A stretch of 64,000 nt of DNA from 2-02-FULL-47-50 sp964479045 (GTDB lineage Bacteria > Pseudomonadota > Gammaproteobacteria > Eutrophobiales > Eutrophobiaceae): contig CAYZJI010000009.1 in NCBI GenBank assembly GCA_964479045.1, positions 26,736-90,735 on the forward strand. The letters run 5' to 3'. The position numbers were made by a program, and so were the translations under genes. The notes beneath the pieces are model-generated. The model was given only the letters and a program-made list of their open reading frames with translations, was not told the DNA's origin and did no database searches. Position 1 is the first letter of the stretch. The number at the start of each line of letters is the position of its first letter. Shown one piece after another: positions 9,632 to 18,323 of this stretch.

Positions 9632-9889
9632 ATGGCACATAAAAAAGCAGGCGGCAGTACTCGTAACGGCCGCGATTCCGAATCGAAACGGCTGGGCGTC
9701 AAACGCTTCGGCGGTGAAGTCGTCAAGGCCGGTAATATTATTGTGAGACAGCGCGGCACGCAGTTTCATGCTGGCGTTAATGTGGGCTGCGGCACCGACC
9801 ACACCCTGTTTGCCAAGGCAGCAGGCAAGGTTGAATTCCGCCAGAAAGGCCCGAAGAGCAGAACTTACGTCAGCGTGGTCGCGGGCTAA
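9632..9889 (+). CDS. rpmA: 50S ribosomal protein L27
   Basis: 85 residues, starting MAHKKAGGSTRNGRDSESKR, the conserved N-terminal tail that reaches the peptidyl-transferase centre. It lies 15 bp after rplU and is followed by a strong terminator, so rplU-rpmA form a closed unit. Confidence 0.98.
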   Translation: MAHKKAGGSTRNGRDSESKRLGVKRFGGEVVKAGNIIVRQRGTQFHAGVNVGCGTDHTLFAKAAGKVEFRQKGPKSRTYVSVVAG

Positions 9890-9915
9890 GCTGTTCTGCA
9901 CAAGAGTTTTACAAG

Positions 9916-9944
9916 AACCCCGCCACCGGCGGGGTTTTGTTTTT
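9916..9944 (+). terminator. Rho-independent terminator of rplU-rpmA
   Basis: AACCCCGCC (9916-9924) pairs with GGCGGGGTT (9928-9936) across a 3-nt loop and is followed by TTGTTTTT. Confidence 0.9.
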
Positions 9945-10029
9945 CGGGACTCGTGAAACGTGAAGAGTGAAGCGTTTTAAGAATGAAATCTCAATAATTA
10001 CCCATTACGATTAACGCTTCACCAGTCCC
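9945..10029. repeat. Imperfect inverted repeat between rpmA and obgE
   Basis: Left arm CGGGACTCGTGAAACGTGAAG-type sequence and right arm CGCTTCACCAGTCCCG are complementary in parts (CGGGACT/AGTCCCG and GTGAAGCG/CGCTTCAC). It resembles other GTGA-rich simple inverted repeats at 41811-41880 and 44866-44965. No gene is present. Confidence 0.45.
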
Positions 10030-10053
10030 GATTCCCGCGAGCGAGAGCGAGCC

Positions 10054-11094
10054 ATGAAATTTGTAGATGAAGCGACAATCAGTGTCGAAGCTGGCAATGG
10101 CGGTAACGGTTGCCTGAGTTTCTGGCGCGAAAAATATGTGCCGCGCGGCGGGCCGGACGGTGGCGATGGCGGTGACGGCGGCAGTATTTATTTGCTGGTC
10201 GATACCGGCCTGAATACGCTCGCGGATTTCCGTTATCAACGTAAATTCCGTGCCACGCATGGACAGAAAGGTGCGGGCGGTGAATGCCGTGGCAAGAGCG
10301 GTGAGGATCTGTATATCAAGGTGCCACTTGGTACGCTGGTTTATGATGACGACACCGAAGAACTGATCGGTGACATGGTGAAGCCGGATCAGACGTTGCT
10401 GGTGGCGAAAGGTGGTTTTCATGGCCTGGGCAATGCACGCTTCAAGAGCAGTGTGAACCGCTCGCCACGCCAGACCACAAAAGGCACGCCGGGTGAAAAG
10501 CGCAAACTGCGTCTGGAATTGCAGGTGCTGGCGGATGTGGGATTACTGGGCATGCCGAATGCAGGCAAGTCCACCTTTATCCGGGCGGTGTCGGCAGCCA
10601 AACCGAAAGTGGCGGATTATCCATTTACCACACTCCATCCACATCTGGGTGTGGTACGGGTCGGGCCGGAACAGAGTTTTGTCATTGCCGATATTCCCGG
10701 CCTGATTGAAGGGGCCGCGGAAGGTGCGGGTCTCGGCATACAATTTTTAAAGCATCTTTCGCGCACGCACCTGTTACTGCATATTGTTGACATCGCCAGT
10801 TGTGAAAATATTGAGCAGGTAGTGAATAATATCCGCGTGATCGAAAATGAGCTAGCAGAGTTTGGTGAAGGGCTCGAAGAGCGTCCACGTTGGGTGGTGT
10901 TAAACAAGGCGGATTTATTACCGGAAGCGGATGCCGAGAAATACCGCAAGGCGGTTAGCAAAGCTATGGGCAAGAAAGTACCGGTGTATCTGATTTCCGC
11001 GGTGAGTGGTCAGGGCTGTGATGAATTGACGAAGAAGATCCAGAACTGGATGGATCATAATTCAACTTCCTCCCCCTCGAAGGGGGAGGATTAA
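10054..11094 (+). CDS. obgE: GTPase Obg (ribosome assembly)
   Basis: 346 residues. The Gly-rich Obg fold covers residues 1-158 (GNGGNG, GGPDGGDGGDGG). The GTPase domain follows: G1 GMPNAGKST at 166-174, switch region 'DYPFTTLHPHLG', G3 DIPG and G4 NKAD. Obg helps 50S maturation and the stringent response. The last ~9 residues (from about 338) are encoded by a dispersed repeat that begins at 11066, so the C-terminal tail is not ancestral. RBS GAGCGAG lies just upstream. Confidence 0.97.
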   Translation: MKFVDEATISVEAGNGGNGCLSFWREKYVPRGGPDGGDGGDGGSIYLLVDTGLNTLADFRYQRKFRATHGQKGAGGECRGKSGEDLYIKVPLGTLVYDDDTEELIGDMVKPDQTLLVAKGGFHGLGNARFKSSVNRSPRQTTKGTPGEKRKLRLELQVLADVGLLGMPNAGKSTFIRAVSAAKPKVADYPFTTLHPHLGVVRVGPEQSFVIADIPGLIEGAAEGAGLGIQFLKHLSRTHLLLHIVDIASCENIEQVVNNIRVIENELAEFGEGLEERPRWVVLNKADLLPEADAEKYRKAVSKAMGKKVPVYLISAVSGQGCDELTKKIQNWMDHNSTSSPSKGED

Positions 11095-11170
11095 GGTGGG
11101 GGTGAGATCCTTGGTAATGAATGAATTTCAACCCCCATCCCGACCTTCCCCCTGCCAGGGGGAAGGGGAA
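11066..11170. repeat. Dispersed CCTCCCCCT / AGGGGGAGG repeat overlapping the obgE stop
   Basis: CTCCCCCTCGAAGGGGGAG forms a tight hairpin; after a spacer, AACCCCCATCCCGACC and CCCCCTGCCAGGGGG form a second hairpin. The two halves are roughly inverted (GTGGGGGT/ACCCCCA). This type of repeat is common in proteobacterial intergenic DNA. Its left end supplies the obgE stop codon. Confidence 0.65.
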
Positions 11171-11205
11171 TATTTATAAACAGTAAATGTTGTGACAGGA
11201 ACCTT

Positions 11206-12330
11206 ATGACTGACAATCGCGCAAGACTGAAAGACGCCCGCCGCTGGGTAATCAAATTGGGCAGCTCATTGCTGACCAATAACGGCTGCGGCTTGCGTGC
11301 GGAATCGTTGCAGAACTGGGTCAACCAGATCATGGAACTGCGCAAGAACGGTTGTGAAGTAGTGATTGTATCGTCCGGTGCAGTTGCAGAAGGCGTTACA
11401 CGTTTGGGCTGGAAAAGCCGCCCGAACAGCGTCCACGAATTACAAGCCGCTGCCGCAGTCGGTCAGATGGGTCTGGTGCAGGCGTATGAAACCTGTTTCC
11501 AGAAATTCGGTGTGCACACCGCGCAGGTCTTGCTGACGCACGATGATATTAAGGATCGCCAGCGTTACCTGAATGCACGCAGCAGCCTCAACACACTGAT
11601 CAAACTTGGGGTGGTGCCGGTCATCAATGAAAACGATACCGTTGCCACTGATGAAATCCGTTTTGGTGACAACGATACGCTGGCGGGCCTCGTGACCAAT
11701 CTGATTGAAGCAGATGTGCTGGTGATACTCACTGATCAGCAGGGATTGTTTGATAAAGATCCCCGCAGCAATTCTGATGCAAAATTAATTACTGAAGCCG
11801 ATGCCAATGATGCTTCCCTGCAGCAGTATGCAGGTGAAGGCGGTATCCTCGGACGCGGTGGCATGCTGACCAAATTACGTGCTGCGAAACTTGCTGCAAA
11901 ATCCGGCGCGGATACCATCATTGCTGCGGGTCTTGAGCAGAATGTTTTACCGCGTGTCGCCAATGGCGAGTTGATTGGTACTTTTCTGACGACCACGAAT
12001 GAACCGCTGACGGCACGCAAGCAATGGCTGGCCGGACAGACACAGGTGCACGGAAAATTAATCCTCGATGCCGGTGCCGTAAAAGTGCTGAGTGCGCAGG
12101 GTAAAAGTTTGCTCGCCGTGGGCGTGAAAGCCGTGGAAGGAGATTTCCGGCGTGGCGAGATTGTCTCCTGTATTGCCGAAGACCGCAGCGAGATTGCGCG
12201 TGGCCTGGTGAATTATGGTGCGAGCGAAACGCGCAAGATTATGGGCAAGCCCAGTGACAAGTTTGAGGAATTACTCGGCTATGTGGATGAGCCGGAGTTG
12301 ATCCATCGGGATAATTTGATTCTGGTTTGA
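11206..12330 (+). CDS. proB: Glutamate 5-kinase
   Basis: 374 residues: an amino-acid kinase domain (about 10-265; VIKLGSSLLTNNG, VSSGAVAEG, NENDTV, FGDND, GRGGMLTKL) followed by a PUA domain (about 280-365). It phosphorylates glutamate in the first step of proline synthesis. It follows obgE, as in many gammaproteobacteria, with AGGAACC as a ribosome-binding site. No proA is seen in the window. Confidence 0.96.
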   Translation: MTDNRARLKDARRWVIKLGSSLLTNNGCGLRAESLQNWVNQIMELRKNGCEVVIVSSGAVAEGVTRLGWKSRPNSVHELQAAAAVGQMGLVQAYETCFQKFGVHTAQVLLTHDDIKDRQRYLNARSSLNTLIKLGVVPVINENDTVATDEIRFGDNDTLAGLVTNLIEADVLVILTDQQGLFDKDPRSNSDAKLITEADANDASLQQYAGEGGILGRGGMLTKLRAAKLAAKSGADTIIAAGLEQNVLPRVANGELIGTFLTTTNEPLTARKQWLAGQTQVHGKLILDAGAVKVLSAQGKSLLAVGVKAVEGDFRRGEIVSCIAEDRSEIARGLVNYGASETRKIMGKPSDKFEELLGYVDEPELIHRDNLILV

Positions 12331-12363
12331 AAACGATTGCGCATTGATGCACATCACTCCTTC

Positions 12364-12465
12364 CGTCATTCCGGAAACCCCGCAGGGGTTATCCGGAATC
12401 CAGATAAAACAATTTTTCTATCTGGGTTCCGGGTCGGCTGCGTGTGCTCGCCGCCCGGAATGACG
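12364..12465. repeat. Dispersed palindromic repeat (CGTCATTCCGG ... CCGGAATGACG)
   Basis: The terminal arms CGTCATTCCGG and CCGGAATGACG are near-perfect inverts. The inner arms ATCCAGATA and TATCTGGGTT also pair around an AT-rich centre. It is a compact (~102 bp) copy of the element at 7896-8057, placed between convergent proB and rpsT. Confidence 0.75.
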
Positions 12466-12491
12466 ATATCATCCATTACATCCCTATAAAC

Positions 12492-12519
12492 AAAAAAACC
12501 GGCATTAAGCCGGTTTTTT
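12492..12519 (-). terminator. Bidirectional terminator between rpsT and proB
   Basis: AAAAAACCGGC-ATTAA-GCCGGTTTTTT: a five-GC-pair stem with A/T tracts on both sides. It would terminate rpsT on the minus strand and could also stop proB transcripts. Confidence 0.88.
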
Positions 12520-12541
12520 CTGATGTGTCTGTGGGAGTTAA

Positions 12542-12805
12542 TTACTGCATGGCCCGCAGGAAGTTATTCATCTGACGCTTGTGGCGGGCAGCCTTGTTTT
12601 TGTGGATATAACCTTTTCTGGCCATCTGGTCGACCACAGGTACTGCAGCTTTGACCGCCTCATGGGTGGCCTTTTTGTCCTTGGCCTGGGCCACGGTCTG
12701 GACCTTCTTCATAGAGGTGCGCAGCATGGATTTCTGGCTGGTGTTATGCTCCCGGCGTTTCTCGCTCTGACGCGCCCGTTTTTTGGCTGAGGCTATATTG
12801 GCCAA
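12542..12805 (-). CDS. rpsT: 30S ribosomal protein S20
   Basis: 87 residues, basic and helical (ANIASAKKRARQSEKRR start), normal length. The start codon is TTG (12805-12803), with GACAGGAG about 6 nt upstream. A UUG start is also used by E. coli rpsT, where it takes part in autogenous control; the same may hold here. It is divergent from murJ. Confidence 0.97.
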   Translation of the reverse strand: MANIASAKKRARQSEKRREHNTSQKSMLRTSMKKVQTVAQAKDKKATHEAVKAAVPVVDQMARKGYIHKNKAARHKRQMNNFLRAMQ

Positions 12806-12846
12806 GGTTGTGCTCCTGTCATACTGATTCGTTATAGAAGGCGCGC

Positions 12847-12875
12847 ACTATGCTGATCTTGCGTGGATTTGTCAA
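12847..12875 (-). promoter_or_regulatory. Sigma-70 promoter of rpsT
   Basis: On the minus strand: TTGACA (12875-12870), a 17-bp spacer and CATAGT (12852-12847), about 40 bp before the rpsT start. Confidence 0.7.
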
Positions 12876-12962
12876 TCCTTTGCGCCAATTATGCTATGCT
12901 CGCGGCTGGCAAAATACCATGCCAAACAGACAGATAGACGATTTTCGCCCTTACCGGGGCAG

Positions 12963-14516
12963 TTGAGGTTCAGAGCTCTGAGTAAATTCCTGTTGAAATC
13001 TACGCTGGTGGTCAGTTTTATGACCTTCCTCTCGCGCGTCTTCGGACTGCTCCGGGACATCGTTATCGCCAATTATTTTGGCGCCGGGGCCGGGGCGGAC
13101 GCCTTCTTTGTGGCCTTCAAAATCCCGAATTACCTGCGGCGGTTATTCGCCGAGGGTGGTTTTTCGCAGGCCTTTGTGCCGGTGCTGAGCGAGTTCAAAA
13201 GCACCCGCAGCCTCGACGAGGTACGGACACTTGTTAATCATGTCAGCGGTACACTGGGCCTGATTCTGTTTGTGATTACCGTGATCGGCGTGGTTGCATC
13301 ACCGGTTTTAATCATGATTTTTGCGCCGGGCTTTGTCTCAAACGGCGGCCGCTATGATCTCGCAGTGAGCATGCTGCAGATCACATTCCCGTATATTCTG
13401 TTTATATCACTCACGGCGCTTGCAGGCGGGATACTGAATACCTGGGGGCGGTTTGCGGTGCCGGCATTTACTCCGGTGCTGATGAATGTTTCTCTGATTC
13501 TCTGTGCCATTTATCTTGCTCCCCGACTTGAGGAACCGGTCACGGCACTGGCCTGGGGCGTGCTGATTGCAGGCATTGTCCAGTTGCTGTTCCAGTTTCC
13601 ATTTTTGTTGCGGCAAGGGTTGTTGCCCCATCCTATTCCGAACTGGCACTATGAAGGCGTGCAGCGGATCATCAAGCTGATGGTGCCCGCGCTGTTTGCG
13701 GTGTCGGTGACCCAGATCAATCTGATTATAGCGATGTGGATTGCTTCCTTTCTGCAGACCGGCAGTATTTCCTGGCTGTATTACGCGGAACGTCTGATGG
13801 AATTTCCGCAAGGTGTGTTTGGTGTGGCGCTGGCGACCGTCATCCTGCCGGATTTGTCACGTCAACATGCTGAACAGGATGGACAACAGTTCAGCCGCAC
13901 GCTGGATTGGGCGTTGCGCTGGGCTGTTCTGATTACGTTACCTGCAACATTAGGATTGATTTTACTGGCCGGGCCATTGCTCACTACATTGTTCCAGTAT
14001 GGTGAATTCTCCGCGCGCGATGTGGAGATGAGCCGTCTTGCGGTGATTGCCTATGCAGGCGGTCTGACCGGATTCGTATTGATCAAGGTATTCGCCAGCG
14101 GTTATTTCTCGCGGCAGGATACGCGCACACCGGTGAAGATTGGTGTCACAGCCATGGTGGCCAATATCATATTAAGTGTGGCGCTGGTCGGCCCGTTTGC
14201 ACATGCCGGTCTGGCACTCGCGACTTCGCTGGCCTCATTTGTGAATGCCGGGTTGCTGTTTTATTTTCTGTACCGGCGTCAGGCCTATCATATACAACGT
14301 GGCTGGATGATATATCTGTTCCGGGTAATTCTCGCCTGTGTATTGATGAGTGCCGCGCTGGTGTATCTGGTGCCCGCACTCGATCAGTGGCTGGCATGGG
14401 CTGCCCCGGTGCGAGCCGTGCAACTGGCCATGTGGATAGCACTGGGGATGAGCGTGTATGCGCTGACATTGTTTATCAGTGGTCTGCGGCCCCGTCACAT
14501 GGCGTTAGACATCTGA
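12963..14516 (+). CDS. murJ: Lipid II flippase MurJ
   Basis: Multi-pass MATE-like transporter with ~14 hydrophobic segments. It opens LSKFLLKSTLVVSFMTFLSR after a short lead and has the conserved 'GAGAGADAFFVAFKIPNYLRRLFAEGGFSQAFVPV' region (in two parts) and 'FPQGVFGVALATVILP'. It flips the undecaprenyl-linked cell-wall precursor to the periplasm. The frame is open from an ATG at 12891, but those 24 extra residues are unlike MurJ. A TTG at 12963, preceded by CCGGGGCAG, gives 517 residues, close to the usual length. It is followed by ribF. Confidence 0.93.
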   Translation: MRFRALSKFLLKSTLVVSFMTFLSRVFGLLRDIVIANYFGAGAGADAFFVAFKIPNYLRRLFAEGGFSQAFVPVLSEFKSTRSLDEVRTLVNHVSGTLGLILFVITVIGVVASPVLIMIFAPGFVSNGGRYDLAVSMLQITFPYILFISLTALAGGILNTWGRFAVPAFTPVLMNVSLILCAIYLAPRLEEPVTALAWGVLIAGIVQLLFQFPFLLRQGLLPHPIPNWHYEGVQRIIKLMVPALFAVSVTQINLIIAMWIASFLQTGSISWLYYAERLMEFPQGVFGVALATVILPDLSRQHAEQDGQQFSRTLDWALRWAVLITLPATLGLILLAGPLLTTLFQYGEFSARDVEMSRLAVIAYAGGLTGFVLIKVFASGYFSRQDTRTPVKIGVTAMVANIILSVALVGPFAHAGLALATSLASFVNAGLLFYFLYRRQAYHIQRGWMIYLFRVILACVLMSAALVYLVPALDQWLAWAAPVRAVQLAMWIALGMSVYALTLFISGLRPRHMALDI

Positions 14517-14530
14517 GAACAACAGCTGCC

Positions 14531-15472
14531 ATGGAGTTCATTCGTTATCTTTATAATCTGCGCGCCCGTCATAAAGGCTGTGTGGCGGCAATTGGTAATT
14601 TTGATGGCGTCCATCGCGGGCATCAGGCCATTATCCGGCAGTTGCATGCAGCGGGAAAAAATTCAGGTGTGCCATCCTGCGCGATTATTTTCGAACCGCA
14701 TCCGCAGGAATTCTTTGCGCGGGACAATGCGCCGGCCCGTTTGCTGCGCTTGCGCGAAAAAGTTGAGTATCTTGGAGAGCAGGGTGTGGATCGGGTACTC
14801 TGTCTGCGTTTTGATCAGACGTTCGCAGCGCTCTCTGCGGAGCAGTTTGTCCGGGAAATACTGGCTGAACGTCTGGGCGTCAGACATCTGGTGGTCGGTG
14901 AAGATTTTCGTTTTGGCAAGGATCGGTCCGGCGATGTTTCATTGCTTCGCCGTTTGAGTGAAACATATGGATATACACTGGAATGTCCGGAGGTCTGTTT
15001 GCAGGATGGCCGCCGGGTGAGCAGTACCTGGTTGCGGGAATCGCTTGCCGCAGGCGATATCGCCATGGCGACAACATTGCTGGGCCGGCCCTATACCATC
15101 AGCGGACGGGTCGTCCATGGTGACAAACGTGGCCGCACCTTGGGATTTCCCACGATTAATGTTGATCTGCATCGTTTGCGCAGTCCGGTTTCCGGTATAT
15201 TTGCTGCCCGTGTACTGGGCCTTGATGCGGATGGATTGCCTGCTGCAGTTTCCGTCGGCACACGCCCTGTGTTTGGCGGCGGTTCAGTGTTGCTGGAAGC
15301 CCACATACTGGATTTCAACCGGGAAGTTTACGGGTGTTATGTGCGGGTGGAACTGCTGAAACAACTCAGAAACGAGGAAATGTTTGCTAACATGGCGGCC
15401 TTGCAAAAGCAGATGCAGAAGGATGTCGCCACTGTGCGGGAATTTTTTAATAATAAAAATAACAGTAACTGA
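14531..15472 (+). CDS. ribF: Bifunctional riboflavin kinase / FMN adenylyltransferase
   Basis: 313 residues from the ATG at 14531 (MEFIRYLYNLRARHKGCVAA). The FAD synthetase half (about 15-170) has GNFDGVHRGHQ and 'WLRESLAAGD'. The C-terminal riboflavin kinase domain (about 185-305) has 'GDKRGRTLGFPTINV'. It makes FMN and FAD. It is followed after 6 bp by ileS, the standard ribF-ileS-lspA order. A longer in-frame start inside murJ (14387) is rejected because the conserved domain begins here. Confidence 0.95.
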   Translation: MEFIRYLYNLRARHKGCVAAIGNFDGVHRGHQAIIRQLHAAGKNSGVPSCAIIFEPHPQEFFARDNAPARLLRLREKVEYLGEQGVDRVLCLRFDQTFAALSAEQFVREILAERLGVRHLVVGEDFRFGKDRSGDVSLLRRLSETYGYTLECPEVCLQDGRRVSSTWLRESLAAGDIAMATTLLGRPYTISGRVVHGDKRGRTLGFPTINVDLHRLRSPVSGIFAARVLGLDADGLPAAVSVGTRPVFGGGSVLLEAHILDFNREVYGCYVRVELLKQLRNEEMFANMAALQKQMQKDVATVREFFNNKNNSN

Positions 15473-15478
15473 TAGAGC

Positions 15479-18307
15479 ATGACCGATTACAAACACACAT
15501 TAAATCTGCCGAAGACGGACTTCGCCATGAAGGCCAATCTTGCCCAACGTGAACCGGAAATGCTGGCAGAGTGGCAGAAATCTGATCTCTACGGACAAAT
15601 CCGCGCCAGCAAAAAGGGGCGCCCGCAATATATCCTGCATGATGGCCCGCCATATGCGAACGGTGACATCCATATTGGTCATGCGGTTAATAAAATTCTG
15701 AAAGACATTATTATCAAGTCCCGCAGCCTGAGCGGTTTCGATGCGCCCTATGTGCCGGGCTGGGATTGTCATGGTCTGCCGATTGAACTGATGGTGGAAA
15801 AAAAGATCGGCAAGGCCGGGCACAAGGTTGATCCCAAAACGTTCCGCGATGCCTGCCGTGATTATGCGAGCAAGCAGGTGGATCGGCAGCGCGAGGATTT
15901 CCAGCGGCTGGGGGTTCTCGGTGACTGGCAGAAACCCTATCTCACGATGGATTTTCATACCGAAGCCAATATCGTTCGCGCACTCGGCAAGATGATCCAT
16001 GCCGGCCACATGGTCAAAGGTTACAAGCCGGTGCACTGGTGTATTGATTGCGGATCAGCACTCGCTGAAGCGGAAGTGGAATATGAAGACAAGACATCTC
16101 CGGCTATTTATGTTCGTTATCCAGTTAAAAAAGAAGAAGTTGAAAATGGAAATTTCTTGGGAAGGTTTACAAGGCAAGCAGCCAGTGTAGACAGGCCGAT
16201 ATCAGTTGTCATCTGGACAACTACTCCATGGACATTACCTGCAAGTATGGCAGTTACTGTTCATCCACAATCAAATTATGTTTTGGTTGAAACAGATTTA
16301 GGGCAAGGCAAAGAGCTGTTGTTGTTAGCTGAGGATCTTTTAGGACAACTTCGGCAAGCATGGAAAGCTGAGTTGAAGATCGCTTATCAGGCAAGAGGGG
16401 ATGCTTTGGAGCAAATCAGGCTTCAACATCCCTTCTATCAGCGTGAAGTGCCGGTAATTTTAGGCAAGCATGTAACAATGGAAACGGGTACTGGTGCTGT
16501 TCACACAGCACCGGGCCACGGTATTGATGACTATGTTGTTGGTAGTAAATATGGATTAAATGTGTTTAATCCCGTTGGTGGTAATGGATGTTATTTGCCA
16601 GATACAGAGTTATTTGCCGGCGAAAACGTGTTCAAAGCCAATGATCATGTAATCGAAGTATTAAAAGAAAAGGGAAATTTATTGCATGCAGGAACCGTGC
16701 AGCACAGTTATCCGCATTGCTGGCGGCACAAGACGCCGATTATTTTCCGGGCGACACCGCAGTGGTTTATCAGTATGGACAATAATGGTCTGCGTAAACA
16801 TGCACTGCGTGAAATTGATGAAAACGTGCAATGGCTGCCAGACTGGGGCCGCCAGCGCATCCGCGGCATGGTGGCGGACCGTCCGGACTGGTGTATTTCC
16901 CGCCAACGTACCTGGGGCGTGCCCATTACCGTATTCGTACACAAGACCACGGGTGAGCTGCATCCGGAAACGCTGGCATTGGTTGAACAGGTGGCCAAAC
17001 GTGTCGAGCAACGCGGCATTGATGCGTGGTTTGATCTGAATGCGAGTGAATTGCTCGGCAATAACACAGAATATGAAAAAGTGGGTGACACGCTGGATGT
17101 GTGGTTTGATTCCGGTGTGACCCATGCGGCTGTGCTGGAAGCCGATCCACGGTTACATGCCCCGGCAGATTTGTATCTTGAAGGGTCCGATCAACATCGT
17201 GGCTGGTTCCAGTCCTCATTGCTGACGTCTGTCGGCATCAACAATCATGCACCTTATAAATGTGTGCTCACACATGGCTTCACTGTCGATGCCAAGGGCA
17301 TGAAGATGTCCAAGTCCAAAGGCAACGTGGTCGCGCCGCAGCAGGTCATGAAAACACTCGGCGCCGACATTCTGCGTTTGTGGGTGGCGGCTACGGACTA
17401 CCGCAATGAAATGAGTGTGTCGGACGAAATCCTGAAACGCATGGCGGATGCCTATCGCCGCCTGCGTAATACGGCACGCTATCTGCTTTCGAACCTGGAT
17501 GGTTTCGATCCCGAAAAAGACTGTGTGCCATTTGATCAGATGATTGCGCTGGATCGCTGGGCTGTTTATAAAACAGCGGCTTTGCAAAAAGAAATTATTG
17601 CTGCTTATGATACCTGTCAGTTTCATCTGATCTATCAAAAGCTGCATCAGTTCTGTGTGGTGGAGATGGGTGGATTCTATCTGGATATAACAAAAGATCG
17701 CCAGTACACCACGCCTGCAAAAGGACTGCCACGCCGATCGGCGCAAACTGCCATGTATCGCATTATTGAAGCGCTGGTACGCTGGTTTGCGCCGGTGCTG
17801 AGTTTTACGGCCGACGAGATCTGGAAGTATATGCCGGGCAAACGCGGCGCATCGGTGTTCCTTGAAGACTGGTATACCAATTTCGGTGATCTCAGTGCTA
17901 TGCAGGAATCATTGGACTACTGGGATGCGATCATCAAGGTGCGCGATGCGGTCAGCAAGGAACTGGAAAAAGTACGTGTGGCCGGAGCGATCGGATCTTC
18001 ACTGGATGCCGAGGTGGATTTGTATTGTGATGAATCCCTGCTGCAGGTATTGGGCAAACTCGAAGATGAATTGCGGTTTGTATTCATTACGTCCTATGCA
18101 CGCCTTCATACTTTGAGTGAGGCAAGGGACACTGAACCGTCTGAAATCGAAGGACTGCGAGTCAAGGTGTCAGCTTCATCACATACCAAGTGTATCCGTT
18201 GCTGGCACCATCGCGAGGATGTGGGCAAAAACAGCAAACATCCCGAACTGTGCGGACGCTGTGCCGGAAACGTCGATGGGCCGGTAGAACATCGTAAATA
18301 CGCCTGA
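15479..18307 (+). CDS. ileS: Isoleucyl-tRNA synthetase
   Basis: 942 residues, full length. HIGH (HIGH at 65-68) and KMSKS (609-613) are intact. The CP1 editing domain covers about 200-400, with WTTTPWTLP and 'GTGAVHTAPGHG..DY'. A zinc-finger end (KCIRCWHH ... CGRC) closes the protein. It charges tRNA-Ile and hydrolyses Val-tRNA-Ile. About 16090-16690, coinciding with the editing domain, is much richer in A+T and in TTA/AAA/GAA codons than either flank, although the reading frame and editing motifs are preserved. This suggests a recombined segment or assembly mixing. Confidence 0.97.
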   Translation: MTDYKHTLNLPKTDFAMKANLAQREPEMLAEWQKSDLYGQIRASKKGRPQYILHDGPPYANGDIHIGHAVNKILKDIIIKSRSLSGFDAPYVPGWDCHGLPIELMVEKKIGKAGHKVDPKTFRDACRDYASKQVDRQREDFQRLGVLGDWQKPYLTMDFHTEANIVRALGKMIHAGHMVKGYKPVHWCIDCGSALAEAEVEYEDKTSPAIYVRYPVKKEEVENGNFLGRFTRQAASVDRPISVVIWTTTPWTLPASMAVTVHPQSNYVLVETDLGQGKELLLLAEDLLGQLRQAWKAELKIAYQARGDALEQIRLQHPFYQREVPVILGKHVTMETGTGAVHTAPGHGIDDYVVGSKYGLNVFNPVGGNGCYLPDTELFAGENVFKANDHVIEVLKEKGNLLHAGTVQHSYPHCWRHKTPIIFRATPQWFISMDNNGLRKHALREIDENVQWLPDWGRQRIRGMVADRPDWCISRQRTWGVPITVFVHKTTGELHPETLALVEQVAKRVEQRGIDAWFDLNASELLGNNTEYEKVGDTLDVWFDSGVTHAAVLEADPRLHAPADLYLEGSDQHRGWFQSSLLTSVGINNHAPYKCVLTHGFTVDAKGMKMSKSKGNVVAPQQVMKTLGADILRLWVAATDYRNEMSVSDEILKRMADAYRRLRNTARYLLSNLDGFDPEKDCVPFDQMIALDRWAVYKTAALQKEIIAAYDTCQFHLIYQKLHQFCVVEMGGFYLDITKDRQYTTPAKGLPRRSAQTAMYRIIEALVRWFAPVLSFTADEIWKYMPGKRGASVFLEDWYTNFGDLSAMQESLDYWDAIIKVRDAVSKELEKVRVAGAIGSSLDAEVDLYCDESLLQVLGKLEDELRFVFITSYARLHTLSEARDTEPSEIEGLRVKVSASSHTKCIRCWHHREDVGKNSKHPELCGRCAGNVDGPVEHRKYA

Positions 18308-18323
18308 GCCGGTTTTGCAGATC

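Noticed and set aside
11066..11170. Possible CRISPR-like repeat
   Set aside because: Two different hairpins with no regular spacer array; it matches a dispersed intergenic repeat.
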